This document shows positions 28,502 to 37,363 of a stretch of DNA of 64,000 bases, in pieces. Origin of the DNA: Balneolaceae bacterium (GTDB lineage: Bacteria > Bacteroidota > Rhodothermia > Balneolales > Balneolaceae); NCBI GenBank assembly GCA_009711805.1, contig VEMX01000024.1:32273-96272 (forward strand), given 5' to 3'. Position 1 is the stretch's first letter. The number at the start of each line of letters is the position of its first letter. A program made the position numbers and the translations under genes. The notes under the pieces are model-generated. The model did not search any database, was not told the DNA's origin, and saw only the letters and a list, made by a program, of their open reading frames with translations.

Positions 28502-30148
28502 TCATTGACTTTCTTCAAGCATTTTTAAGCGGGTGGCTTCAAATTCATCTCCGGGCTTCCATGACTGTAACTGTTCTGCGTTTAATGCCCGGTATCCCGT
28601 CTTAAAAAAGAGCCGGGTATCAATTACAGCCCCTGAAAGGTCCCAGTAGGTATTAATTTCGTCGTTTACTGTATGGTAATTGGCATCCGCTACACTATCG
28701 CTAAGAGCCGTAAAGTTCTCCCCTTTATCAATGAATTCCTTTCCCGGATTAGGGAAGATTGCCGGTATCCCTATTTTGGCCATATTAAAATGATCGGACC
28801 GATAGAAGTATCCGCGGTCGGCATGAGGATCAGCAACCACTTTTCGACCTTGTTCTTCTGCTGTTTCTTCCAACAAATCGCTAAGGGTAGTTCGTCCATA
28901 GCCAACCACTACTACATCTTTTGTTTTACCATATACATTCATCCCATCCAGATTGATATTAGCTGATACTTTGCCTGGATGTACTGTTGGATTCTCTGCC
29001 CAGTACTGCGATCCCAATAAGCCCACTTCTTCAGCACTTACTAAAACAACCAATACGCTTCTTTTTAATTGAGACTGAACCTGCTTGTAGCCTTTCGTCA
29101 TTTCCAGTAAAGCACTCACACCGGCGGCATTATCGGCGGCCCCATTGTTTATAGAATCTCCCTCAGCGGCAGTATTTATAATGCCCAAATGATCGAAATG
29201 TGCGGTAAGCTGCAAATACTCATCCTTTAATTGCGGGTCGTTGCCTTCAACTTTGGCGACAATATTTTGGGATTGTATCTCTCTGTATTCGGCATCCATG
29301 CTAACATCAATACTAACTTTTTGAAGAGGAACAGGCTCAAAGTCGGAACTATCTGCAGCCTTTAACATAGCGTCTACATCCAGCCCGGCTTGCTCAAACA
29401 GGGCTTTGCTGGTTGCATAGGTCAGCCATCCATTAAAAGCTGTTTCTCCCTTTTCTGAGTCATTCTCACTTTTTAGATAAAACCGCTCCCTGTTCCATCC
29501 ATTAGCTACTACATTCCAGCCATAACCCGCTGTTTCTGTAGTGTGAATGATCAGTGCTCCTAAAGCACCGAGTTCTTTCGCTTTTTCATATTTATATGTA
29601 TAACGTCCATAATATAGTCGGGCATTCCCTCCAAATAAGTTGGGGGCGTATGATGGGTCACTATTCTTAAAAACCAGAATCTTTCCGCTCATATCCATCT
29701 CTTTAAAGTCATCCCAACTTTCCTCGGGAGCCTGGATACCATAGCCTACATATACTAATTCTGCTTCATCTACATTTACCGAAGTTGACTGATTTGCAGG
29801 CCAAGCCATAAAATCATCATAATAGGCAGGAGAGAAACTGTTCTGTGAATTAACCCTCATTGTAGCATTAGATGTAACTTGCCCCAATAGTGGAAACGGT
29901 TGAATATAACTTCCGTCTTCCGCCGCGGGTTCGGCTCCTATTCTTTCCAATTGATTAACCAGGTATTCAACTGCTTTTTGCTCTCCGGGGGTACCTGTCC
30001 CACGACCTTCAAACTCATCTGAAGAAAGTGTTTCTATATGGCGGAGGATAGAATCTTTTGTGATGGATTGTGCAGTTTTTTCTATCGGAGGTTCAGCACA
30101 ACTTGTGCTTATAAATACCAAAACTAATAGGGTGATAAATGATTTCAT
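28502..30148 (-). CDS. M28 family zinc aminopeptidase, predicted lipoprotein
   Basis: A 548-residue protein. The signal MKSFITLLVLVFISTSC marks a lipoprotein. Zinc ligands are intact: TAHFDHLG, NNGAADNAAG, SAEEVGLLGS, INLDGMN and a C-terminal YHTVND His. A protease-associated (PA) domain is inserted in the N-terminal half (roughly residues 110-260). The family includes aminopeptidases and glutaminyl cyclases; the bridging Asp and catalytic Glu are conserved. It is the first gene of a tight operon with the PAS kinase and the response regulator, an uncommon pairing. Confidence 0.92.
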   Translation of the reverse strand: MKSFITLLVLVFISTSCAEPPIEKTAQSITKDSILRHIETLSSDEFEGRGTGTPGEQKAVEYLVNQLERIGAEPAAEDGSYIQPFPLLGQVTSNATMRVNSQNSFSPAYYDDFMAWPANQSTSVNVDEAELVYVGYGIQAPEESWDDFKEMDMSGKILVFKNSDPSYAPNLFGGNARLYYGRYTYKYEKAKELGALGALIIHTTETAGYGWNVVANGWNRERFYLKSENDSEKGETAFNGWLTYATSKALFEQAGLDVDAMLKAADSSDFEPVPLQKVSIDVSMDAEYREIQSQNIVAKVEGNDPQLKDEYLQLTAHFDHLGIINTAAEGDSINNGAADNAAGVSALLEMTKGYKQVQSQLKRSVLVVLVSAEEVGLLGSQYWAENPTVHPGKVSANINLDGMNVYGKTKDVVVVGYGRTTLSDLLEETAEEQGRKVVADPHADRGYFYRSDHFNMAKIGIPAIFPNPGKEFIDKGENFTALSDSVADANYHTVNDEINTYWDLSGAVIDTRLFFKTGYRALNAEQLQSWKPGDEFEATRLKMLEESQ

Positions 30149-30349
30149 AAGATCAGAATTGCAGACTAATATTGATTAGATGGTGGCTTTTAAAAACCAA
30201 GGATTTTGTTCAATGTCGAGACCAGAAGGAGATTGAAACCGCAGCATATAACTCATATTCGAGGGTTTCAACCGACGGATAACACAGACATTGGGCAAAA
30301 GACCAGTTTTGAAAGTTTTCCAGATGTTATACTGCAAATTTAAACAAAA

Positions 30350-30393
30350 AAAAGCGGAATATTCTCTCGTTATATCGAGCATATTCCGCTTTA
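30350..30393 (-). terminator. Intrinsic terminator of the Kelch lipoprotein gene
   Basis: AAAGCGGAATAT pairs with ATATTCCGCTTT around an 18-nt loop. On the minus strand it is followed by a run of eight T residues, 33 bp downstream of the Kelch gene stop. The remaining gap up to the M28 gene (30149-30349) shows nothing else that I recognise. Confidence 0.9.
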
Positions 30394-30424
30394 TTATTAT
30401 TCCGTTAGTAAGGTATGCGATGGT

Positions 30425-31495
30425 TTATTTTACCACAAACTTTTGCACCAAGTTAATCACCTTTTGGTTTTCATTCATTCCGCCAATGATATAGTATTCA
30501 TCACCTGCTTTAGCTATACCCCGGTGATCCATGGTTGCAACTGGCTGGCTGCTAAGTGTAACCCATTCATTGGTATCAAGCCGGTACGCAAAAACCGTAC
30601 TGTCAGGAAACGATGGTCTTGAATTATATCCAATACCATTAAAGTTGTATGGATTGGGTGTCCCACCTGCAAAAATCACCATCTCCACCGGGCTTTCAAT
30701 TCCTATGGCAGCCATTCGGTATCGAGCATTTCCGGGGTGTTGTTTAATGCGCGTCCAATTGATTGATGTATGATCTTCGGCATCGATTTCTCCCTTCAAG
30801 CTTCCGGGAGACATGCGGAATATCTTTTCCCCTTCAATCACTTTTGCTTCAACTCCATCTGAAAGGATCATCGTATTTCCCGCAATTCCACCGGCATGGC
30901 CAAACACAGGGGGACCCGGATATGGAGTAGCATGATCCCAAGAGTTTGTTTGGGTATCATATACCTGTACGTTGGAGACATTATTTGTATTATGCCATCC
31001 ACTTACCAGGTATATATAGCGGTCTTTATATACCAGAGATACAGCATCTTCTACAGGGATAAGCATTTCGGCCACTTCCTCATAGGTATAACTCTCCGGA
31101 TCAAACTTAAATACTTCCGGGGTAGACACCTCATTTCCATCTTCATCTACTGTATAGCCCCCAAAAATGTAGATATCGCCACCAGCAGTTTGAGCTGTAC
31201 TTGCCAGACGACCTATTGAATCTGGTACTGAAGGAATTTGCTCCCAAACTTTTTGCCCTGCATCATATGCAGCTGAGAAATCGGTGACATCTGCATATGT
31301 TTTGCCCTTTTTAAGCCCTAAAAAAGTAAACAACTGCAATTCCCCATTTACTTCTGCAGAAACTACGGCATTGTTGGAAATTTCAAGTGGAAGAGGTGTC
31401 GCTTCCGACCATTCCAGCTTCACATTCTTTGTTTGTTGTGTATTACATGCAGCCGTAAGAATTAGCAACGGCAGCAGAAATGTTAATCTTTTCAT
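30425..31495 (-). CDS. Kelch-repeat beta-propeller lipoprotein
   Basis: A 356-residue protein with lipoprotein signal MKRLTFLLPLLILTAAC. It contains about six Kelch motifs recognisable by G-G doublets followed by spaced Tyr and Trp (IYIFGGYTV, IYLVSGW, MVIFAGG, YYIIGGM). Bacterial exported Kelch proteins include sialic acid mutarotase NanM and many binding proteins of unknown role. I see nothing specific to NanM, so the function is open. It is transcribed alone and followed by a strong terminator. Confidence 0.88.
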   Translation of the reverse strand: MKRLTFLLPLLILTAACNTQQTKNVKLEWSEATPLPLEISNNAVVSAEVNGELQLFTFLGLKKGKTYADVTDFSAAYDAGQKVWEQIPSVPDSIGRLASTAQTAGGDIYIFGGYTVDEDGNEVSTPEVFKFDPESYTYEEVAEMLIPVEDAVSLVYKDRYIYLVSGWHNTNNVSNVQVYDTQTNSWDHATPYPGPPVFGHAGGIAGNTMILSDGVEAKVIEGEKIFRMSPGSLKGEIDAEDHTSINWTRIKQHPGNARYRMAAIGIESPVEMVIFAGGTPNPYNFNGIGYNSRPSFPDSTVFAYRLDTNEWVTLSSQPVATMDHRGIAKAGDEYYIIGGMNENQKVINLVQKFVVK

Positions 31496-31542
31496 TGAAT
31501 GATTAATTGTCTTATTGTCTTTTTTAAGTTATTACGTTGAAG

Positions 31543-31564
31543 AACCCAACAAAAATGCTGGGTT
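31543..31564 (+). terminator. Hairpin upstream of the SDR gene
   Basis: AACCCA and TGGGTT with an inner CA/TG pair form a small hairpin followed by TTCTGTTTGTTTTG on the plus strand, 52 bp ahead of the SDR start. It lies between divergent genes, so it could be a leader attenuator or simply block stray transcription. Weak evidence. Confidence 0.35.
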
Positions 31565-31615
31565 TTCTGTTTGTTTTGATCGTTTAAATCGAAGCCTTAA
31601 ATATACGGTTATTTT

Positions 31616-32428
31616 ATGTCATCCTTTAAAAATAAGAATGTTCTAATTACAGGTGGAGCCAGTGGCATAGGCTATATCATGGGGCGATTAGCTCTCGAAC
31701 GGGGAGCCCGCCACCTCGTTATATGGGATATAAATGAAGACGCTTTAGATAAAGCAGCGGAACAACTTCGGACAGGTGATGCTTCTGTTTCCTCCAATGT
31801 GGTTGATGTTCGAGAACCAGATGCAGTTACGCAAGCTGCAGAACATCTGTTGGAAGATCTGCCGGCTATCGATATCCTCATTAACAATGCCGGCATTGTT
31901 GTAGGAAAATCCTTTTCGGAACAATCGATGGATGACATCAGGAACACAATGGAAGTGAACAGCCTTGGCCTTATGTATGTTGCCCGTGCCTTTCTGCCTA
32001 CTATGCTCAAAAAGAGGAGCGGGCATATTGTAAATATTACCTCTGCAGTCGGGTTAACCCCAAACCCGGGTATGACGATCTATGCAGCCAGTAAATGGGC
32101 TGCTGTGGGATGGTCGGAATCTCTAAAGCTTGAACTCCAGCAAAACTCTGAATCGGTACGTGTCCTTACCGTAATGCCCAGCTATATTGATACCGGAATG
32201 TTTGAAGGCGTCTCTCCCCCTCTATGGATGCCTGTTTTGGATCCACAGGTTATTTCCGAAAAAATTCTTGATGCAGTAGAACAGAACAAGAGTCGACTGC
32301 GGGAGCCCTTTATGGTAAAAATAACCCCTTTTCTGAAAGGTATATTACCCGCACCGATATTTGATTTTATAGCAGGTAAAATTTTTAATGTCTACTCTTC
32401 CATGAGTACATTTAAGGGAAGAAACTAA
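31616..32428 (+). CDS. Short-chain dehydrogenase/reductase (SDR), RDH10/SDR16C-like
   Basis: A 270-residue Rossmann protein: GGASGIGYIMG (classical SDR glycine motif T/S-G-x3-G-I-G) near residue 13, NNAGIV near 89, catalytic Ser in NITSAVG and Tyr/Lys in YAASKWA. The C-terminal extension with a hydrophobic, membrane-associating helix (TPFLKGILPAPIFDF) resembles SDR16C retinol/long-chain-alcohol dehydrogenases. It is first in a three-gene operon with an aldehyde dehydrogenase and a quinone-oxidoreductase-like enzyme, suggesting oxidation of a hydrophobic alcohol. Confidence 0.9.
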   Translation: MSSFKNKNVLITGGASGIGYIMGRLALERGARHLVIWDINEDALDKAAEQLRTGDASVSSNVVDVREPDAVTQAAEHLLEDLPAIDILINNAGIVVGKSFSEQSMDDIRNTMEVNSLGLMYVARAFLPTMLKKRSGHIVNITSAVGLTPNPGMTIYAASKWAAVGWSESLKLELQQNSESVRVLTVMPSYIDTGMFEGVSPPLWMPVLDPQVISEKILDAVEQNKSRLREPFMVKITPFLKGILPAPIFDFIAGKIFNVYSSMSTFKGRN

Positions 32429-32438
32429 GGAGTTGCCA

Positions 32439-33800
32439 GTGAAAGAGTTATTAAAAAAACAACGGGTTTATTTTAGATCGGGTACTACTAAGTCGGTTAC
32501 TTTTCGTCAACATCAACTCCGCACCCTCAAAAATCTACTTACTGAACATGAGACAGAACTCATACAAGCTGTTACTGCTGATTTTGGCAAATCTGAATTT
32601 GAAACTTATGCAACAGAAATAGGCCTTCTGCATACTGAAATAAACTATGCACTGCGTAAACTCGAGAAATGGGCTAAACCTAAAAAAGTTCCTTCCACCA
32701 AAATTAATTTCCCCTCCCGCAATTATATAGTTCCCGAGCCCTATGGGGCAACGTTGATAATATCGCCCTGGAACTACCCCATCCAGTTAGCACTTTTGCC
32801 TTTGGTTGGTGCCATCGCAGCAGGTAATACCGCTGTTATCAAACCCTCAGAATATACCCCACATACTTCTTCTGCTTTATCTACTGTTATAGGGAATTGG
32901 TTCCAGGAAGAATATATAGCCGTGGCAGAAGGCGCAATTGACACCAACAAAGAACTGCTGGCTCTCGACTTTGATTATATCTTTTTTACCGGCAGCACCT
33001 ATGTTGGTAAAATTGTGATGAAGGCCGCCTCTGAACACCTTACTCCCGTAACCCTGGAACTGGGAGGTAAGAGTCCTTGCATTGTAGACCATACTGCAAA
33101 TTTAAAAATTGCCGCCCGGCGCATTGCATGGGGTAAATGTGTGAACGCCGGACAAACCTGTGTAGCACCTGACTATCTTCTGATTCACTCATCTGTAAAA
33201 AAACCGTTTATGGATGAGTTTATCAAAGCAGTGCAGTCCTTTTATGGCGATGATCCTGCCCAAAGTCCCGACTACCCTCGTATTGTAAACACACAGCATT
33301 TTAAACGTCTCTCCAATTACTTAGCCAATGGACATATCATTTCGGGAGGTGATTCAGATTCTGATGAATTGTATATATCTCCCACCCTGTTGGATGATGT
33401 TTCCCTCGATGACCCCGTTATGAAAGATGAAATATTTGGCCCTGTTCTTCCTGTTCTTACTTTTGAGAACATTGACGAAGCCATTGACATTGTACACCAG
33501 TATCCCAAACCTTTATCTCTGTATATTTTTACAGAGGATGAACAAACGGAACAACTCATCCTCAGTACCTGCTCTTTTGGAGGTGGTGCCGTTAATGATG
33601 TACTCATTCATCTTGGTAACCACCACTTACCCTTTGGAGGGGTAGGTAATAGTGGCATGGGTTCGTATCATGGAAAAACCAGCTTCGATACTTTTTCTCA
33701 TTATAAAAGCATTATCAAAAAATCTACCTGGTTTGATTTGCCATTGCGTTACGCTCCCTACAAAGGAAAACTGAAATGGATAAAAAAAATATTCAAATGA
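32439..33800 (+). CDS. Class 3-type (fatty) aldehyde dehydrogenase
   Basis: About 453 residues. Family motifs: PYGATLIISPWNYP, KPSEYTP, FFTGSTYVG, the general base Glu in VTLELGGKSP and the nucleophile Cys in NAGQTCVAPDY. The C-terminus has a hydrophobic or basic tail as in membrane-associated fatty aldehyde dehydrogenases. The start is set by the ribosome site: AAGGAG at 32427-32432 is 6 nt ahead of GTG 32439, but abuts the alternative TTG at 32433. The SD overlaps the SDR stop codon, so the genes are coupled. Converts long-chain aldehydes to acids with NAD(P). Confidence 0.93.
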   Translation: MKELLKKQRVYFRSGTTKSVTFRQHQLRTLKNLLTEHETELIQAVTADFGKSEFETYATEIGLLHTEINYALRKLEKWAKPKKVPSTKINFPSRNYIVPEPYGATLIISPWNYPIQLALLPLVGAIAAGNTAVIKPSEYTPHTSSALSTVIGNWFQEEYIAVAEGAIDTNKELLALDFDYIFFTGSTYVGKIVMKAASEHLTPVTLELGGKSPCIVDHTANLKIAARRIAWGKCVNAGQTCVAPDYLLIHSSVKKPFMDEFIKAVQSFYGDDPAQSPDYPRIVNTQHFKRLSNYLANGHIISGGDSDSDELYISPTLLDDVSLDDPVMKDEIFGPVLPVLTFENIDEAIDIVHQYPKPLSLYIFTEDEQTEQLILSTCSFGGGAVNDVLIHLGNHHLPFGGVGNSGMGSYHGKTSFDTFSHYKSIIKKSTWFDLPLRYAPYKGKLKWIKKIFK

Positions 33801-34795
33801 GCTCCAATACATTTACTGCATTAGTTGTTGAGGAACATACTGAAAACACTTTTGAACAAACGGTTAAAGAAGTTCCTTATTCTTTCTTAACAGATCATGA
33901 AGTGTTAATACGGGTGCACTATTCTTCTCTTAATTATAAAGATGCTTTGTCTGCATCCGGCAATAAAGGGGTAAGCCGGAAATTCCCCCATATACCTGGG
34001 ATAGATGCCGCAGGAACTGTTGTAAAGGATTCTTCTGGGACATTTAATAAAGGGGAACAGGTAATCGTTACCGGGCGCGATTTAGGGTCCAATACGCCGG
34101 GTGGCTTTGGCCAATACATTAAGGTTCCTCCAGGCTGGGTTGTAACTTTACCCGATGGCTTAGATTTATCCTCATCTATGACTTTTGGAACTGCTGGTTT
34201 TACAGCAATGTATGGAGTAAAGCGTTTGCAAAGGGAACTTATATCTCCCGATGGAGGCCCCGTTCTGGTAACCGGCGCAACCGGAGGGGTAGGTTCTTTA
34301 TCTGTTTTTTTCCTTGCCCGGCTTGGTTACCAGGTTTGTGCTGCAACCGGTAAGATGGACAAAACTGATTTCCTGAAGTCACTCGGTGCTTCTACTGTTA
34401 TTCATCGGGATGAGGTTACCAATGTAAAGTCCAGTATGCTTTTAAGCCGAACCTGGAATGGCGCTATTGAAACTGTAGGAGGGGCAATGCTTGACGCTGT
34501 TATCCGTCAGACAAATCATGATGGAGCTGTTGCGTGCTGTGGAAACATACTGGGCCATGAACTAAACACCAATATTTACCCCTTCATATTGCGGGGAGTT
34601 AGTTTGCTGGGAATTGATTCAGCCATTTGCAAAATGCCCATGCGTCTTCAGATTTGGGAATCTATTGCAGAGCTAAGTAAGAATGCACTGCCTGAAGGCT
34701 TTATCAAGGAAGTGAAGTTGCAAGATATAAAGCCTGAAATTGACGCTATTTTGCACGGAAAACAGGTTGGAAGAATATTAGTTAAGATTCCATAA
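33797..34795 (+). CDS. Zinc-independent quinone oxidoreductase-like enzyme, YhdH/AcuI (acrylyl-CoA reductase) group
   Basis: A 332-residue MDR-superfamily protein: SSLNYKDALSASG, PHIPGIDAAGTV, GRDLGSNTPGGFGQY, GAAGFTA-type helix as TAGFTAMYGV, and VTGATGGVGSLSVFFL for NADPH binding. These match the YhdH/YhfP/AcuI group, which lacks the zinc ligands of alcohol dehydrogenases. The ATG at 33797 overlaps the aldehyde dehydrogenase stop (ATGA); an earlier start at 33776 is possible but would overlap by 25 bp. Known members reduce acrylyl-CoA or other enoyl compounds; the substrate here is unknown. Confidence 0.92.
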   Translation: MSSNTFTALVVEEHTENTFEQTVKEVPYSFLTDHEVLIRVHYSSLNYKDALSASGNKGVSRKFPHIPGIDAAGTVVKDSSGTFNKGEQVIVTGRDLGSNTPGGFGQYIKVPPGWVVTLPDGLDLSSSMTFGTAGFTAMYGVKRLQRELISPDGGPVLVTGATGGVGSLSVFFLARLGYQVCAATGKMDKTDFLKSLGASTVIHRDEVTNVKSSMLLSRTWNGAIETVGGAMLDAVIRQTNHDGAVACCGNILGHELNTNIYPFILRGVSLLGIDSAICKMPMRLQIWESIAELSKNALPEGFIKEVKLQDIKPEIDAILHGKQVGRILVKIP

Positions 34796-34828
34796 AAAAA
34801 GCCGATACATTAGTTGTACCGGCTTTGA
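34793..34828 (-). terminator. Bidirectional intrinsic terminator
   Basis: AAAGCCG(A)TAC and GTAC-CGGCTTT form a stem. Read on the minus strand it ends in seven T residues, terminating the response-regulator gene (stop at 34898). Read on the plus strand it begins at the stop codon of the AcuI-like gene. Confidence 0.85.
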
Positions 34829-34897
34829 AATACATAAAGCGGCGGTCAAACCACTTTATGAAGTTATGGGTTTGTTTATCGATCTATAAGTTTCTTT

Positions 34898-35299
34898 TTA
34901 TGCTGCATGAGGAGATTTTTTGTCAGACATTTCGGATGCTCTCTCAAGAGGCTCCAACAGTATAGATGCAGTCACTGGTTTTATCAGAAAGTCAATACAA
35001 TTCAGTTTTTTTGCTTTTTCCAATAAATTAGAATCATTGTTTCCGGATAAGAATACCACCGGAATGTCATTTTTATCTTTTCTAATCTGCTGAACCGTTT
35101 CAATTCCATCAAGGGTGCCCGCCAACTGAATATCCATAATCAGGATCTCAGGACGAACTTTATTTATCTTAGCCAAGGCCTCTTCTCCGCTCATCGCTTT
35201 ACCCACGACTTCGAAGCCAAGCTTCTTAACCATCCGCTCTTCCACAATTGAGAGCAGCAGGTTGTCCTCGACTATCATTACCTTTTTCAGTTCCATCAT
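34898..35299 (-). CDS. Single-domain response regulator
   Basis: 133 residues with a lone receiver domain: MIVEDN near 8-13, phospho-acceptor Asp in ILIMDIQLAG, VVFLSGN for the switch residue and FLIKPVTAS with the conserved Lys-Pro. No output domain and no adjacent kinase. Such orphan regulators often act in phosphorelays or bind partner kinases. A terminator follows 70 bp downstream. Confidence 0.93.
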   Translation of the reverse strand: MMELKKVMIVEDNLLLSIVEERMVKKLGFEVVGKAMSGEEALAKINKVRPEILIMDIQLAGTLDGIETVQQIRKDKNDIPVVFLSGNNDSNLLEKAKKLNCIDFLIKPVTASILLEPLERASEMSDKKSPHAA

Positions 35300-35526
35300 T
35301 CCCTCTTACTAAAACCTAGTATAACATTAAGAATTCTTAACATTAAGATATTAGAAAATTTTAACACTTCCAACCATTCTTTTCAAATTCTTTGTTAACA
35401 GGAAGAATAACACCAAAAACATCTGTAAAATTAATTTAATAGGGATTTCTGTCTCGAAAAGAGTGCTTTTAAACTAACAATTAGATAGGATGGGATGGCT
35501 AATCCAAAGATTAAAACTTAGTTGAT

Positions 35527-35628
35527 GTGCTTAAAGATGGCCAGATTGAAATTGGCAGAAGGGCAGTATATGAACAAGGTGCAACACCCGTTCTTTTAGA
35601 AACGAAATGTGGTTTTTTACTATCCTGA
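35527..35628 (+). pseudogene. Possible gene remnant, 33 codons
   Basis: In the 350-bp gap 35300-35649 a protein-like stretch from GTG 35527 reads VLKDGQIEIG...TPVLLETK and ends at TGA 35628. The frame is closed by TAA shortly upstream. It looks like the C-terminal scrap of a gene, but I cannot name the family and there is no ribosome site. The rest of the gap is AT-rich with repeated TTAACATTAAGA-like words near 35325-35345 and nothing else supportable. Confidence 0.25.
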
Positions 35629-35649
35629 TTCTATATCACAGATCGGGGG

Positions 35650-36060
35650 CTAATCGATACAGGCCTGATAGTAATATACCTCAAACTGCTTGAGGTGGGC
35701 CAGATGTTTTTCACAGTAATCAATATGACTATTATATTCTTCTTCGGTTAGATCTGAGTCTTTTATTGCCTGAACTTGCTCTGAAGAGAATGTAGATTTT
35801 GAAGTACTGAACATCCGATAAACCCCCAGCAAGCTCATTTGCTTGTGTACCATCTTCCTCTTCATCTCTTCGCGGTTGAACTTCATCTCAATAGATTCAA
35901 CAAATTCGTTCGTTCTATTAAAAGCATGCTCATATTTAGATTCTATGTCTTTTTTCCATGACAACTCTTTTCTTTTATCTCCATCCAGCACGAGATAGTC
36001 ATGAAATGCAAGATATCCCACTACAAATGAAAAGGTCATTCCTAAAACAATAAACAACAT
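35650..36060 (-). CDS. Hypothetical protein with one N-terminal membrane helix
   Basis: 136 residues. The first ~18 residues (MLFIVLGMTFSFVVGYLAF) form a probable membrane anchor or uncleaved signal. The rest is highly charged and helical (KKDIESKYEHAFNRTNEF, then REEMKRKM), ending YYYQACID. No family is recognised and no operon partner is nearby. Codon use and length look genuine, but the call rests only on reading-frame quality. Confidence 0.6.
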   Translation of the reverse strand: MLFIVLGMTFSFVVGYLAFHDYLVLDGDKRKELSWKKDIESKYEHAFNRTNEFVESIEMKFNREEMKRKMVHKQMSLLGVYRMFSTSKSTFSSEQVQAIKDSDLTEEEYNSHIDYCEKHLAHLKQFEVYYYQACID

Positions 36061-36475
36061 ACTTATTATCTCCCATTTCGGATCTCAGTAGTATCAAAAA
36101 AGAACCGAAATTTTTAAAACCCTCACATCAAATTACTCATTGCTCAGGTAACTTAAAGATCTATTAACATTATAAAGATATTATCTACAGCCCGGTAAGC
36201 CGAATTAGAAATTCTTTATAAACACTGATAAACGATACCACCCATGTTTTGTAGAACTATTATCGGAGCTAATATGAAAATGTTAAATTTTTATTTTGTG
36301 TAATATAATCTTGCAACTTTATGTAACCCATGCTTTTACAAAACGGAATCAGCTGCCGGGTTCAATAAAAACTGCTGACAAAAACAATTATATCCCTGCT
36401 ATTATTAGAAACCTTTCATATATACTAATTGCCTTTTTTAGCCCAGATAAAAATGGGATACAGCGAAGCAATACC
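36061..36475. other. 415-bp AT-rich intergenic region
   Basis: No credible gene, repeat or RNA. A plus-strand frame starting at 36296 runs into the downstream minus-strand gene and has no protein-like composition. Promoter elements for the hypothetical gene ending at 35650 are expected at its left edge but none stands out. Confidence 0.6.
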
Positions 36476-37264
36476 CTATATCACTACTTTCATTACTATG
36501 GCCATATGATCTGAAGCAGGTTCTTTAATCACCTTCATATCTATGATCTTCCATTTTTTTTGAGATAAGAAAAAATAATCTATGCGAATGGCGGGATCAT
36601 CATACGAAAAGGTAGGTACTTCTTTACCAGCTAAGAGGGCAGCGTCGAGCCAATTTTTTTTGGCCTGCTGGTATGGACTATCGTCTGGGGTGAAGTTAAA
36701 ATCGCCGGCTACTATAACCGCTTCATCACTGTGGGAGAAAACCTTGCTCATTTTTTTGACCTGTGCTAACCGATTCTCCTCAAATTGATGACATAAATGA
36801 GTTCCCCCAAATTGCACATAAGAATGCTTACCTGCCGGGTAACGAACAATTAGTAACGCTCTTGGCTCTCCTCCTGCAGGAATAGGTAACATCACTTTCT
36901 TATGTTCAGCCGGTACACGAGACAGGATACCTTCCCCATAGCCGCCTCCGTCATAATCCATGGCCTTCCCAAAATAACTATGCATACCTGTTAACTCGCC
37001 CAGTTTCTGTACCTGGTTAACCGGCTGGCCATCATTTAAGCGTGCAGAACGCCCCGTTAAACTATCTACCTCCTGCAAAGCTACCAAATCGGGATTCACT
37101 CTTTCGATAACAGCTGCAATTTCTTCCAGGTTACTCTCGCCTGCTTCATAAGCTTGCTCTCCGTGATATATGTTGTAACTCATTACCGTCAGGGTATCCT
37201 GCCCAAAGCAGTCACCGATATTGCAAGAAAGCAGAAGAATAGTAAATAGGTATAAGCGGTTCAT
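36476..37264 (-). CDS. Exported endonuclease/exonuclease/phosphatase-family protein
   Basis: A 262-residue protein with signal peptide ending CFGQ. EEP-fold motifs: VMSYNIYHG near the mature N-terminus, ALQEVDS (metal-binding Glu), GTHLCH, VAGDFNFTPDD (catalytic Asp/Asn) and the final PASDHMAIV His. The fold covers phosphodiesterases acting on DNA, inositol phosphates or sphingomyelin; an exported enzyme of this size is likely a phosphodiesterase for extracellular substrates. It is downstream of the GH109/SusCD genes on the same strand but separated by a strong terminator. Confidence 0.88.
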   Translation of the reverse strand: MNRLYLFTILLLSCNIGDCFGQDTLTVMSYNIYHGEQAYEAGESNLEEIAAVIERVNPDLVALQEVDSLTGRSARLNDGQPVNQVQKLGELTGMHSYFGKAMDYDGGGYGEGILSRVPAEHKKVMLPIPAGGEPRALLIVRYPAGKHSYVQFGGTHLCHQFEENRLAQVKKMSKVFSHSDEAVIVAGDFNFTPDDSPYQQAKKNWLDAALLAGKEVPTFSYDDPAIRIDYFFLSQKKWKIIDMKVIKEPASDHMAIVMKVVI

Positions 37265-37301
37265 AAATTGAGTGATTTGTATGGAAATCTGAAATTAATA
37301 A

Positions 37302-37333
37302 AAAATCTCCTGCCAAAAATGACAGGAGATTTG
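37302..37333 (-). terminator. Intrinsic terminator after the susCD-GH109 operon
   Basis: AAATCTCCTG.C and G.CAGGAGATTT form a 10-bp stem around an A-rich loop. On the minus strand it is followed by six T residues, 30 bp past the GH109-like gene stop. It separates the SusC-SusD-GH109 operon from the phosphodiesterase gene. Confidence 0.92.
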
Positions 37334-37363
37334 ATCACAGGACTAACCAAAGAGAGTCACTCT

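Noticed and set aside
30176..30382. 68-residue minus-strand frame
   Set aside because: It includes a strong intrinsic terminator hairpin and has poor composition; more likely non-coding.
36296..36514. 72-residue plus-strand frame
   Set aside because: Overlaps the 3' end of the phosphodiesterase gene on the other strand and reads like random AT-rich sequence.
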